Of a stretch of 64,000 nt of DNA, positions 50,483-58,223 are shown in pieces. This DNA is from Ascoidea rubescens DSM 1968 (taxonomy: Eukaryota; Ascomycota; Saccharomycetes; Ascoideales; Ascoideaceae), in assembly GCF_001661345.1 (NCBI RefSeq), contig NW_017962917.1, positions 930,001-994,000 of the forward strand. The letters run 5' to 3'. Each line of letters starts with the position of its first letter. Position 1 is the stretch's first letter. The translations under genes and the position numbers were made by a program. Under the pieces are notes generated by a model, which searched no databases, was not told the origin of the DNA, and saw nothing but the letters and a program-made list of their open reading frames with translations.

Positions 50483-53080
50483 ATGCTAACAACCCCAAAC
50501 AACTACACTAAAAGCCCTTCAACAGCTTCGTTATCTGATCTGAATAACAAACCCACCAGTGTTGCTACAAATACAAACAAAAGAAGGACCACAAAAAGAA
50601 GAACAAACTCAACAATTATCTTGCCTTTTGATTTCTACAACAAAAACAACTTATCCAACACTAAAGACAAAAATTTCAACAACAATACAAACAACAATTA
50701 TAATCACAGCAATAAAAACCATAATATTGGTATTAGTAACAGTGCTAACTGCAGTTTCGGTGCTAGTGATAATAGCCAACCTCTATCTCTATCTTTTTTA
50801 CACAAACCTCGTCACTATCCTCAGGATGATAAATATAACCCGATATTAATCGCTCAGAACGTTAAAAAAGTGACAAATTCAAACACCCTCTTTAATAAAT
50901 CAATTTTAAACATTGATTTAAATTTTAATGATGAAAACATTAACCACAACAATTTTGATATCAATAACAATCTAAATGATATCAATTCACCCAATAATAT
51001 CAATACCACCAACACCAATAACAATGACAATTTATTATCAAGATCAACTTCTTTAAATTCCTCGTTGGCCTCGAATTCTCCACCCTTCCCTGTCTCTAAA
51101 TATGAACTACCACCTTTAGTTCGAAAAAAAAGTGGTGAGCTAGTCAAATCATCTTTAAAACTATCCCAGCTCAATAACCAAACCCACAAAAAATCAATAT
51201 CATTGCCTGCCACCCCAACTTATAAATCGGTTCATTTTAATTCTTCAATGACCGATGTCAAATATTTCAATGAAAAAGATCGTCCAACTGCCATATCTGC
51301 TTGTGCTTCTCCTGCAAACATGCCAAATCCTTCTTTTGGCTATCCATCTCGTTCTCAGTTTAATAGCTGGAAATTTGGCCCCGACGATTCCGATTCTGAT
51401 TCCGATTCTGATTCTAGTACTGATTCTGATTCCGAAACTGATTCTGATTCCGATTCTGATTCTGATTCTGATTCTGATTCCGATTCTAATACTGATTCTG
51501 CTTCTGATTCCGATACTGACTCTAACCACTTTAATGAATCAAATGAATCGAATCCCTCCAACAAATCTGCTCAAAAAAATAACAATATTACTTACCATTC
51601 TGATGACAATGATGACGACGAAGATGACGACGATAATGACGATCACTCAATTACTTGGGAACTATCTCTACCAAACTTCAAACCCTACTCTAATAACACC
51701 ATCCAATCAAAGGGTGATATTTTCTTAGAAAGATGTTTTCTATCAACCGATAAAAAATTCCTAATGGGTTACATTGCTGCTAAAAACATTTCCTACGAAA
51801 AGTACGTTTGCATCAGATATACTCTAGATGACTGGAAATCTATCACTGAGGTGGAAGCAAACTATATTTCCGATAACACAAGATTTTTAAAAAAAAATGG
51901 CTACGATCGATTCACTTTCAAATTGCCTCTAATAACTCTATTTAGTCACGATTCTCCAGTTATAATCTCCTCTAAAGATTCAAATCATAATATTAAAATT
52001 TTACAAAACTCTTCTCAAATCTTATTATGCATTAAATATATCACTGGTGGTAGAGAAATTTGGGACAATAATAATAACCAAAATTATTTGGTAATTCTCA
52101 AAAAAATTAAAGAAATTTCCCTCACAATACCCAAATCACGATTGAAAAAATTAAAACTAAAATCAAAATCAAAATCAAAATCAAAGTCAAAGTCAATGTC
52201 GAAATCAAAGTCAAAGTCAAAATCAAAATCTAAACAAAAACAAAAACAAAGATCACAATCAAACTCGAAATTAGAATTGGAACCAACCTCAAAATCGACT
52301 GAAAATACCAGTTCAATCTCTGAACTGTCTGCAAACAAAATCAATACCAATAAATCTAGTTCAAATTCTAAATTAAAAGTTAAAAACCCATTGGAAAATA
52401 ATTTCAAAACTGGCCTTTATGGCCAAGAAACCGATAGCTATTTTCCTCCTTTCCCTCAATTGGAATCACCTTCTTCGGTCGATTCATCAACAATTAATGA
52501 CTTGAATTCCTCTCTAAATTCAAACTTCAATTATCTCAATGCTTCAAGCCTTACTAATCTGGACGTAATCTCAAGTCCTTCATTTGAAGAAATTCATGAA
52601 AATTCTATCAACTTAAAATATCCTTTTGCATCAAATTCTCAAGCAATTCCAAATAATCCCAACACTAACAAATTTTACTTTCATTCTCCCCTAACCTCCA
52701 CAATGGAAAATTTAATTTTCAAAAATTCAACCACAGTTGACGCTACAGTGGACTTGAAAATTTTAAATCAAAAATTAGAAGACTTGAAAAATAGTAGCGA
52801 AAATAAAGTTAGTGTTGCTGATGATGATAATGATGATAATGATGGCAAAAAATCAAATGACCATGATACTAATGGCACAAAAAAAATATCTGATAGTAAA
52901 GACAAGTTTATTAAAAATACAAATACAAATACAAATGCCAATCCAATTTCACATGGTGAGGAGATCAAAAAATTAACTAAAGAAAGACCTCCTGTTGATT
53001 CTAAAACGTATCAAGAACTTGTTGATTCTTATTGTTTCTTCCAAGGATCTTCCCCTGCTTCTAAAATAACAAAGAAATAA
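50483..53080 (+). CDS. Glycogen-targeting PP1 regulatory subunit (Gac1/Pig/Gip2 family)
   Basis: 865 residues. An RVxF-type PP1 docking site, KSVHF (Val at about residue 250), is followed by MTDVKYF, as in Glc7 glycogen subunits. A CBM21 carbohydrate-binding domain spans about 390-535 (WELSLPNFKPYS, GYIAAKNISYEKYVCIRYT, DDWKSI, FTFKLPL, GREIWDNNNNQNY). Between them is an Asp/Ser repeat (about 308-350), and after the CBM21 a Lys/Ser repeat (about 560-590). Such subunits bring the phosphatase Glc7 to glycogen synthase and glycogen. I cannot tell which S. cerevisiae member (GAC1, PIG1, PIG2, GIP2) it matches. The opening third is Asn-rich. The C-terminal end (TYQELVDSYCFFQGSSP) looks conserved. 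Confidence 0.88.
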   Translation: MLTTPNNYTKSPSTASLSDLNNKPTSVATNTNKRRTTKRRTNSTIILPFDFYNKNNLSNTKDKNFNNNTNNNYNHSNKNHNIGISNSANCSFGASDNSQPLSLSFLHKPRHYPQDDKYNPILIAQNVKKVTNSNTLFNKSILNIDLNFNDENINHNNFDINNNLNDINSPNNINTTNTNNNDNLLSRSTSLNSSLASNSPPFPVSKYELPPLVRKKSGELVKSSLKLSQLNNQTHKKSISLPATPTYKSVHFNSSMTDVKYFNEKDRPTAISACASPANMPNPSFGYPSRSQFNSWKFGPDDSDSDSDSDSSTDSDSETDSDSDSDSDSDSDSDSNTDSASDSDTDSNHFNESNESNPSNKSAQKNNNITYHSDDNDDDEDDDDNDDHSITWELSLPNFKPYSNNTIQSKGDIFLERCFLSTDKKFLMGYIAAKNISYEKYVCIRYTLDDWKSITEVEANYISDNTRFLKKNGYDRFTFKLPLITLFSHDSPVIISSKDSNHNIKILQNSSQILLCIKYITGGREIWDNNNNQNYLVILKKIKEISLTIPKSRLKKLKLKSKSKSKSKSKSMSKSKSKSKSKSKQKQKQRSQSNSKLELEPTSKSTENTSSISELSANKINTNKSSSNSKLKVKNPLENNFKTGLYGQETDSYFPPFPQLESPSSVDSSTINDLNSSLNSNFNYLNASSLTNLDVISSPSFEEIHENSINLKYPFASNSQAIPNNPNTNKFYFHSPLTSTMENLIFKNSTTVDATVDLKILNQKLEDLKNSSENKVSVADDDNDDNDGKKSNDHDTNGTKKISDSKDKFIKNTNTNTNANPISHGEEIKKLTKERPPVDSKTYQELVDSYCFFQGSSPASKITKK
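51387..51525 (+). repeat. GATTCTGATTCC repeat coding for an Asp-Ser run
   Basis: A hexamer-based coding repeat gives an acidic Asp-Ser run (about 308-350) between the PP1 docking motif and the CBM21 domain. It is a likely casein-kinase-2 target and probably length-variable. Confidence 0.85.
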
Positions 53081-53697
53081 AAATCAAATATTAAAACTGA
53101 TTTACCCTTCGTTACACTTTTCTAATTTAAAAGCTAAAATTTTTTTCTCTTGAGTAATTTTATCATTTGTTAAATTATGATTTATGCTGCAATGTCTGTT
53201 TGTTATTATGACTTTAAAAATACTAGACTAAAAAAAGAATAAAAATATGTTTAAAACCTCGAAAACAGTACTTTTTGTGGCTTTTGATATTTCATTCATT
53301 TTGTTTATTTCATTTTACTTTATTTCATTTTACTTTATTTCATTTTACTTTACTTTACTTTATGTTACTTTACTCTATTTTATTGTATCTTTTTTGCACG
53401 ATGTGTTTATTTCCCTTTTTGTTTTATTTTACACTGATTTACCTATTTGATCTTTCAGCAGCACTGTTCTTTAGTTTTTAGTTCTTTCTTTTGTCCGAGG
53501 TAAATAAACCAACAGCTGCTCTACAACATTTGCTCTTCTCTAACCAACTCCTTCCTCTGTAAATCCGATTATATCGTCTCCGCCCGTTTAGGCAACTGCC
53601 TTTTTAGGACACACGTGCCCAGAACCTGAAAAACCGCGTCCTGAAGCGGAAAACGTAATTTGCAACTTTTCACTAAGCATTGATCGAAATCGCTGAA
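53081..53697. other. Intergenic region with TTTCATTTTAC repeat
   Basis: From 53308 to 53370 a pyrimidine-rich unit (TTTCATTTTACTTTA) repeats about three times and degrades into TTTAC copies. The last 120 bases before the next gene are GC-richer. No gene seen. Confidence 0.65.
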
Positions 53698-54999
53698 ATG
53701 GCTGCAAAAAGACAAAAGGTGGATAAATCTCGTTCTTCAGCCCCAAAGTATCAAACAAGAGCCCAAAAGACATCGCCAAAGGCTGTTGCGACTTCAAAAA
53801 ACGAAGCTAACAGTGTCCCAACCATGGTTGTTCATCCTGCGAGTGTCATCAGTGGTGTTATCAATAATTCTATTCACCACACATCCTTCAAGTCCTCTGT
53901 TGCTGTCGATTATGTACTATCTATGGAGTGTTTATACAAAATGTTTGGGGTAATAAAATACCAATCCAATGCCCATAGCATTGCTGAAGATGATTTGGCT
54001 TTATATTTGGTTGACTCAGAAGAGGTTTTGGCGGGCTCATCAATCAAATCTCTGCAATACGTCAATGATAAAATTGATTCACTTAAACAAGAGATAGAAG
54101 CTTTACAGAATCAAAATAGCAAACTAAATATCAAGAATAAAAACCTTTTATTTTCATCGTCTAACTCAACTACAACAACTTCCTCGCCTGCTTCAGTTTT
54201 AAATTTGAAAAATTTATCTAAAAATGGTTCAGCAATGGTGGATGATGAGGGTTCGGTTTCAATTGAGCCAGGACCATTCAAAAAACTAGATTTATTCCAT
54301 GAAATCAAATCTTTGTCTAGAGAAAATTCTATTGATAATAATAATATAAATAACGAAAACGAGTTCAATCAAATTTTTTTGCATAATAATAAACTAGATT
54401 CATTATATGAAGCAGAAACTAATTCAACTATTATTTTCAATAATTTTTACCCAGAAGTTAATAACCATCAAAGAGTCTTGAGACATGGAAAAATGCCTTC
54501 TTTACAAAAGATAAATCAAAGACTCAATGTTGATCCATTAAATCTGAATTTGAACAGCAATAATAATGATAATAAAAGTGATAAAAATAATGATAAAAAT
54601 AATGATAAAAATAATGATAATCGTAATGATACAATAAAACAAAAAGATGAACCAAAAGCGGAAGAAAAACCTGTCGAAAAAGTTGAGGAAGAAAAAGAAT
54701 CTCAAAATGAATTGGAAACCAGAGGAAAATCTTCAGATTTAGTTGAAGAAACAGAAAAAAAAACGGAAGATAAAACAAAAGAAGTAGCAAAAGAAAAAAC
54801 AAAAGAAGTAGCAAAAGAAAAAACAAATGAGAAAGCAAATGAGAAAGCAAATGAAAACCTTAAGAATGATAAGGCAAATAAAAATGAAAATGAAAAGGCT
54901 TCGTCTGATATCAAAAAAACTGAAGATTCAGAAGAATTAAATCACAAAAAGAGTAATTCTACTGATGAAAATGATGAGAAAGATATTGAAATGAAATGA
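53698..54999 (+). CDS. Coiled-coil, Lys/Glu-rich protein, unrecognised
   Basis: 433 residues from the ATG MAAKRQKVDKSRSSAPKYQ; a slightly longer frame upstream lacks an ATG. The conserved-looking core is about residues 40-140: VHPASVISGVINNSIHH, then VDYVLSMECLYKMFGVIKYQ, followed by a coiled coil (YVNDKIDSLKQEIEALQNQN). The basic N-terminus looks like a nuclear localisation signal. The C-terminal third is a highly charged Lys/Glu/Asn run with KEVAKEKT repeats. No enzyme or named domain recognised. A nuclear role is inferred from the N-terminus only. It is convergent with GCN4. Confidence 0.7.
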   Translation: MAAKRQKVDKSRSSAPKYQTRAQKTSPKAVATSKNEANSVPTMVVHPASVISGVINNSIHHTSFKSSVAVDYVLSMECLYKMFGVIKYQSNAHSIAEDDLALYLVDSEEVLAGSSIKSLQYVNDKIDSLKQEIEALQNQNSKLNIKNKNLLFSSSNSTTTTSSPASVLNLKNLSKNGSAMVDDEGSVSIEPGPFKKLDLFHEIKSLSRENSIDNNNINNENEFNQIFLHNNKLDSLYEAETNSTIIFNNFYPEVNNHQRVLRHGKMPSLQKINQRLNVDPLNLNLNSNNNDNKSDKNNDKNNDKNNDNRNDTIKQKDEPKAEEKPVEKVEEEKESQNELETRGKSSDLVEETEKKTEDKTKEVAKEKTKEVAKEKTNEKANEKANENLKNDKANKNENEKASSDIKKTEDSEELNHKKSNSTDENDEKDIEMK

Positions 55000-55456
55000 T
55001 TTTGGTTAAAATTGTAAAATATGAAATAGAAATCACTATAGTTTAGAGTTGTTTTTCTGTGGAAATTATGGATATTTTGATTGATAAAAAGATTGATTCA
55101 AATGTACACAACATTAAAGGGTTTTTTTGATTATTTTAGTTGATAGTTCAATTTTCGATTTGAGGCTTGAAAAAACTCTGTTTTGTGATTCAAAAAGAGT
55201 GCTTTGATCTACTGGAAATTGAATGAGCCCAAAAAATAAAATCTACATTTAATGTCTTTTAAAACATATGATATATTGATATATAAAAATCTCAAATAAA
55301 CTATCAGTTGCGTTATAAAAAATCACTATGAAACAAAAACAAATAAACAGAAAAATTTAAAACAAAAGAGAAAGACAACTTTATAAATAAATAAAATAGA
55401 AATTAGTAATAATGAATAAACACGAATAAACAATACAGAAAGCTAGTTTATGCATT
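55000..55456. other. Convergent 3' region before GCN4
   Basis: AT-rich sequence with A/T tracts for two facing 3' ends. No gene seen. Confidence 0.5.
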
Positions 55457-56647
55457 TTAGTCATTAGATTTTTGAAGGTAGTTAGCTAAGATTGAGTTTA
55501 ATCTTTGGATTTCTTGCTTCAAGCTAGCATTTTCTTGTTTCAAGTTTGAATTTTCTTTAATAATTTCTGAATTGATACCAACTAAACCTTCTACTTTTTC
55601 TTCCAATTGATTCATTCTTTCCATTTTTCTAGCTCTTGATCTTCTTGCGGCCTCAGTGTTTCTTGCTCTTTTTAACGAAACCGGATCATTTGAGTCAGGA
55701 ACAATTGGGTTTAAAGGAGCTGAACGATGCTTTCTATTATAAGAGATACAGCCCAAGTGATCAACTTTAGGAGTCTGAGGAGTACTAATTTTTTTTCTTT
55801 TTTTGATATTTAAATCAGATTCCAATTGGTTAGGTAATAGAGCACTAGATGGAGATGTAGATATGACAGGAGGAGTTAAAACATTCAAGTTTAACATTTG
55901 ATCATTTAAGTCATTAAGAGATCTTTTTTTGGAATGAGAAATAATATTATTAGAGTTAAGGTTAGAGTTATTATTGTTGATACTGGTGTTGTTTGATGAA
56001 AACTCATTTGAATTAAAGAGATCAGAGAGAGAAAGAGAATTTGCGGATGAATTAATGTTTTCAAAGGCATCAACTAAGTGCTTTGATTGAGTGAAAAAAC
56101 CATTCATATCATCAAATTCATTGAAATCAATTTTTTGAGCAGCAGATTCTTGAGACTCTTGTTTAATGGCGATTTCATCGTTATTGTTATTATTATCATT
56201 GTTATCAAATAATGAAGTCCAGGTAGATGAATCTAGTTTTTCATCAAATATTGAAACATTGTCATTAGAAAACACCTGATCAGTGATGAGCAATAATTCC
56301 TCACGAGATATGGTTTGTTTAGGAGCAACAACATCATCATGGCTGATGGCATTATTACGTCTATTACTATTTTCATTACTAAAGTTAATACTATTGTTAT
56401 TGTTATTATTGTTATTATTGTTATTATTGTTATTAAAGTTAAAAAAATCTTTTGAAATATCAAACTCAGATAATCTAAATAACTTTTGGTTATTTGATAA
56501 TTTTTTAGCTAGATGATTTGAAGGAGGGTTATTGAAATTCAAATCTTCCAATGAGTTTGGAGCAAATGAATCGAATATGGATTCACCCACAATAGAGGTT
56601 GAATTTGTAGGAAATTCAGGAATTGAATCGAAAAGAAAATCAGACAT
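55457..56647 (-). CDS. GCN4: bZIP activator Gcn4
   Basis: 396 residues. The basic region LKRARNTEAARRSRARKMER (about 325-344) is almost identical to S. cerevisiae Gcn4 and includes the five DNA-contacting residues NxxAAxxxxR. A leucine zipper follows (MNQLEEKVEGLVGINSEI, then LKQENASLKQEIQRL). The N-terminal two thirds are acidic with hydrophobic clusters (MNGFFTQS and similar), as in Gcn4 activation domains, plus an Asn run. Gcn4 activates amino-acid biosynthesis genes under starvation by binding TGACTCA as a dimer and recruiting SAGA, Mediator and SWI/SNF. The 5' leader has four short uORFs and the promoter has a perfect TGACTCA (see separate entries), which argues for the classic translational control plus self-activation. 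Confidence 0.95.
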   Translation of the reverse strand: MSDFLFDSIPEFPTNSTSIVGESIFDSFAPNSLEDLNFNNPPSNHLAKKLSNNQKLFRLSEFDISKDFFNFNNNNNNNNNNNNNNSINFSNENSNRRNNAISHDDVVAPKQTISREELLLITDQVFSNDNVSIFDEKLDSSTWTSLFDNNDNNNNNDEIAIKQESQESAAQKIDFNEFDDMNGFFTQSKHLVDAFENINSSANSLSLSDLFNSNEFSSNNTSINNNNSNLNSNNIISHSKKRSLNDLNDQMLNLNVLTPPVISTSPSSALLPNQLESDLNIKKRKKISTPQTPKVDHLGCISYNRKHRSAPLNPIVPDSNDPVSLKRARNTEAARRSRARKMERMNQLEEKVEGLVGINSEIIKENSNLKQENASLKQEIQRLNSILANYLQKSND

Positions 56648-56889
56648 TAAGGATTATCTTTATTGTTTAATTTGTTTTTTTTTAATTGTTTCAATAGAAA
56701 TTTAACTATTTATAATTTGTTTAAAGATTGAATATATAAACTAAGGATAATGATAGACAAATTTGTTATAATTTAATAGAATATATGATTATGATTCAAA
56801 AAAAGGGGCAAAAAAAATTGAAATTGGTAATTTATGGTGATATGGATTTAATAAGAGTTAATAAGTAGGATAAGATAAGATAAGATATG

Positions 56890-56928
56890 TTAAGACAGTA
56901 GATGATAGTATGAAAGTGGAAAAGACAT
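56890..56928 (-). promoter_or_regulatory. GCN4 leader uORF 4 (12 codons)
   Basis: ATG at 56928..56926, peptide MSFPLSYYHLLS, stop at 56892..56890. It is the last uORF, 242 nt before the GCN4 start, with no ATG in between. Confidence 0.65.
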
Positions 56929-56971
56929 CTTTAAGAAGAGAAAACTTTAGTTTTCTTAAACGGTTTAATGG

Positions 56972-56986
56972 TTACAGCAAAATCAT
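56972..56986 (-). promoter_or_regulatory. GCN4 leader uORF 3 (4 codons)
   Basis: ATG at 56986..56984, peptide MILL, then TAA. Size is like the 3-4 codon uORFs of S. cerevisiae GCN4. Confidence 0.65.
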
Positions 56987-57135
56987 TTTGAAAAAATATA
57001 ATGAAATGAGAATTTTAAAAACACTTAATTTATTATTTAATTAATTGTTTCTTTTTAGTTATTATTTTTAGATAAAATGTAATTTTAAAAATATATTTTA
57101 TTATAATAAAATAGAAAATTTATTTATTTTAATAG

Positions 57136-57150
57136 TTAATTTTTAAACAT
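57136..57150 (-). promoter_or_regulatory. GCN4 leader uORF 2 (4 codons)
   Basis: ATG at 57150..57148, peptide MFKN, then TAA. Confidence 0.65.
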
Positions 57151-57275
57151 GGGAGTAAAGGTAAATTGATATTGTAAGATTATAATTGTTTTTTAATAAA
57201 ATACTTTATATTCTTTCGATTGGAAATTTAATTCTAACAAACGAAAAATCTCTTTTTAGTAATAAATCACAAGAT

Positions 57276-57287
57276 TTAAGCAGACAT
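57276..57287 (-). promoter_or_regulatory. GCN4 leader uORF 1 (3 codons)
   Basis: ATG at 57287..57285, peptide MSA, then TAA, with AT-rich sequence around its stop, which in S. cerevisiae favours re-initiation. It lies 637 nt (A of ATG to +1) upstream of the GCN4 start and about 130 nt downstream of the TATA box, so it is plausibly the first uORF of the mRNA. Confidence 0.65.
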
Positions 57288-57416
57288 TTTGAAAATCTAA
57301 AATAAGTAAATTCTGTAAGAGTGGTGAAGTAAAATAAGAAAGTTGGAGGTTGAGGAAGAAAGAAAAGAAAAGAGAAATTTTTCATGAAAATTCAGAGGAT
57401 GGGAAAAGCGAATCGT

Positions 57417-57423
57417 TTTTATA
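57417..57423 (-). promoter_or_regulatory. Candidate GCN4 TATA box
   Basis: Minus-strand TATAAAA placed between the Gcn4 site and uORF 1, at a normal yeast distance for transcription starting about 40-120 nt downstream. Confidence 0.5.
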
Positions 57424-57554
57424 TTGAAACAAAAAAAGGAAAACGAGAGAAAATGAAAGAAAACGAAAGAATTTTAGTTCAAATCTGAGAGAATTTCGGG
57501 CAGCGTTCGCGAACGCGCGGCTGTGGAGTTTGCGAGCGCGGATTGGTACCGTAG

Positions 57555-57561
57555 TGACTCA
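57555..57561 (+). promoter_or_regulatory. Gcn4 site TGACTCA in the GCN4 promoter
   Basis: A perfect Gcn4 core (TGACTCAT context) lies about 130 nt upstream of the TATA box and inside a GC-rich island that also has three CCAAT/ATTGG boxes (57542-57546, 57628-57632, 57657-57661). It suggests that Gcn4 activates its own gene. Confidence 0.5.
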
Positions 57562-58223
57562 TGCTTCCCCGATAATGCGCGGTCGCTGAGACAGCGAAAG
57601 CGGCTGTTTGCTAATAGAACGGCCCGCATTGGACAGTCACGCATCTAGTGTGCTGGCCAATCAAAGCGTGCTCTATCTGCCAACAAACGTGAGAATTCTC
57701 CGGCTCCAGTTATGCAGCGCAAGTGTCTGCATTATCAGCTACGAGAATAGCAAGAACACGCATGAGTATACGTATTTCCCTTTTAGGCCGGTGCACTGGA
57801 GTGATGGGCGGGTATTTCTTCTTTGGGAAGTAGCAGAAGAAGAAGGAGAAGAGGAAGAAGAAGAAGAAGAGAAATAAGAAGAAAATATCCCAGACCATTT
57901 ATTTGCGAAAACCAGAAATCAGACACAACACAAATCTAACAAAATGCAGCAGAATGTAAAAGCACGAAGAAAAAATGACAAGGAAAACTGTATGGAGCTC
58001 TAATAAATGAGAAAACAAAAGCAAATGTCACTAACACAAAATGATCGAAAAAGAAGAAAACAAATTAACAAAGAAAGATGAATTAAACAAAAGAGAAATG
58101 AAGCATGAAGATAAAAAGAAGTCATCAAAACGATTAAAATGACCAAGATGATTGAAATGACCGAAACTATCTGAAAAAAAACTCGAGATAAAAAAGAGAG
58201 AAAAATTATAAAATGAAATCTAA

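Larger units (their letters stand above)
57288..58223. other. GCN4 promoter and SPT20 3' region
   Basis: The part from about 57490 to 57730 is a GC-rich island (the GCN4 control region). From about 57830 to 58200 it is purine-rich (GAAGAAGAAG, then A-rich) and belongs to the SPT20 3' end. No further gene seen. Confidence 0.55.

Noticed and set aside
51387-51525. Regular repeat that could suggest a CRISPR-like or satellite array
   Set aside because: It is an in-frame Asp-Ser coding repeat without unique spacers.
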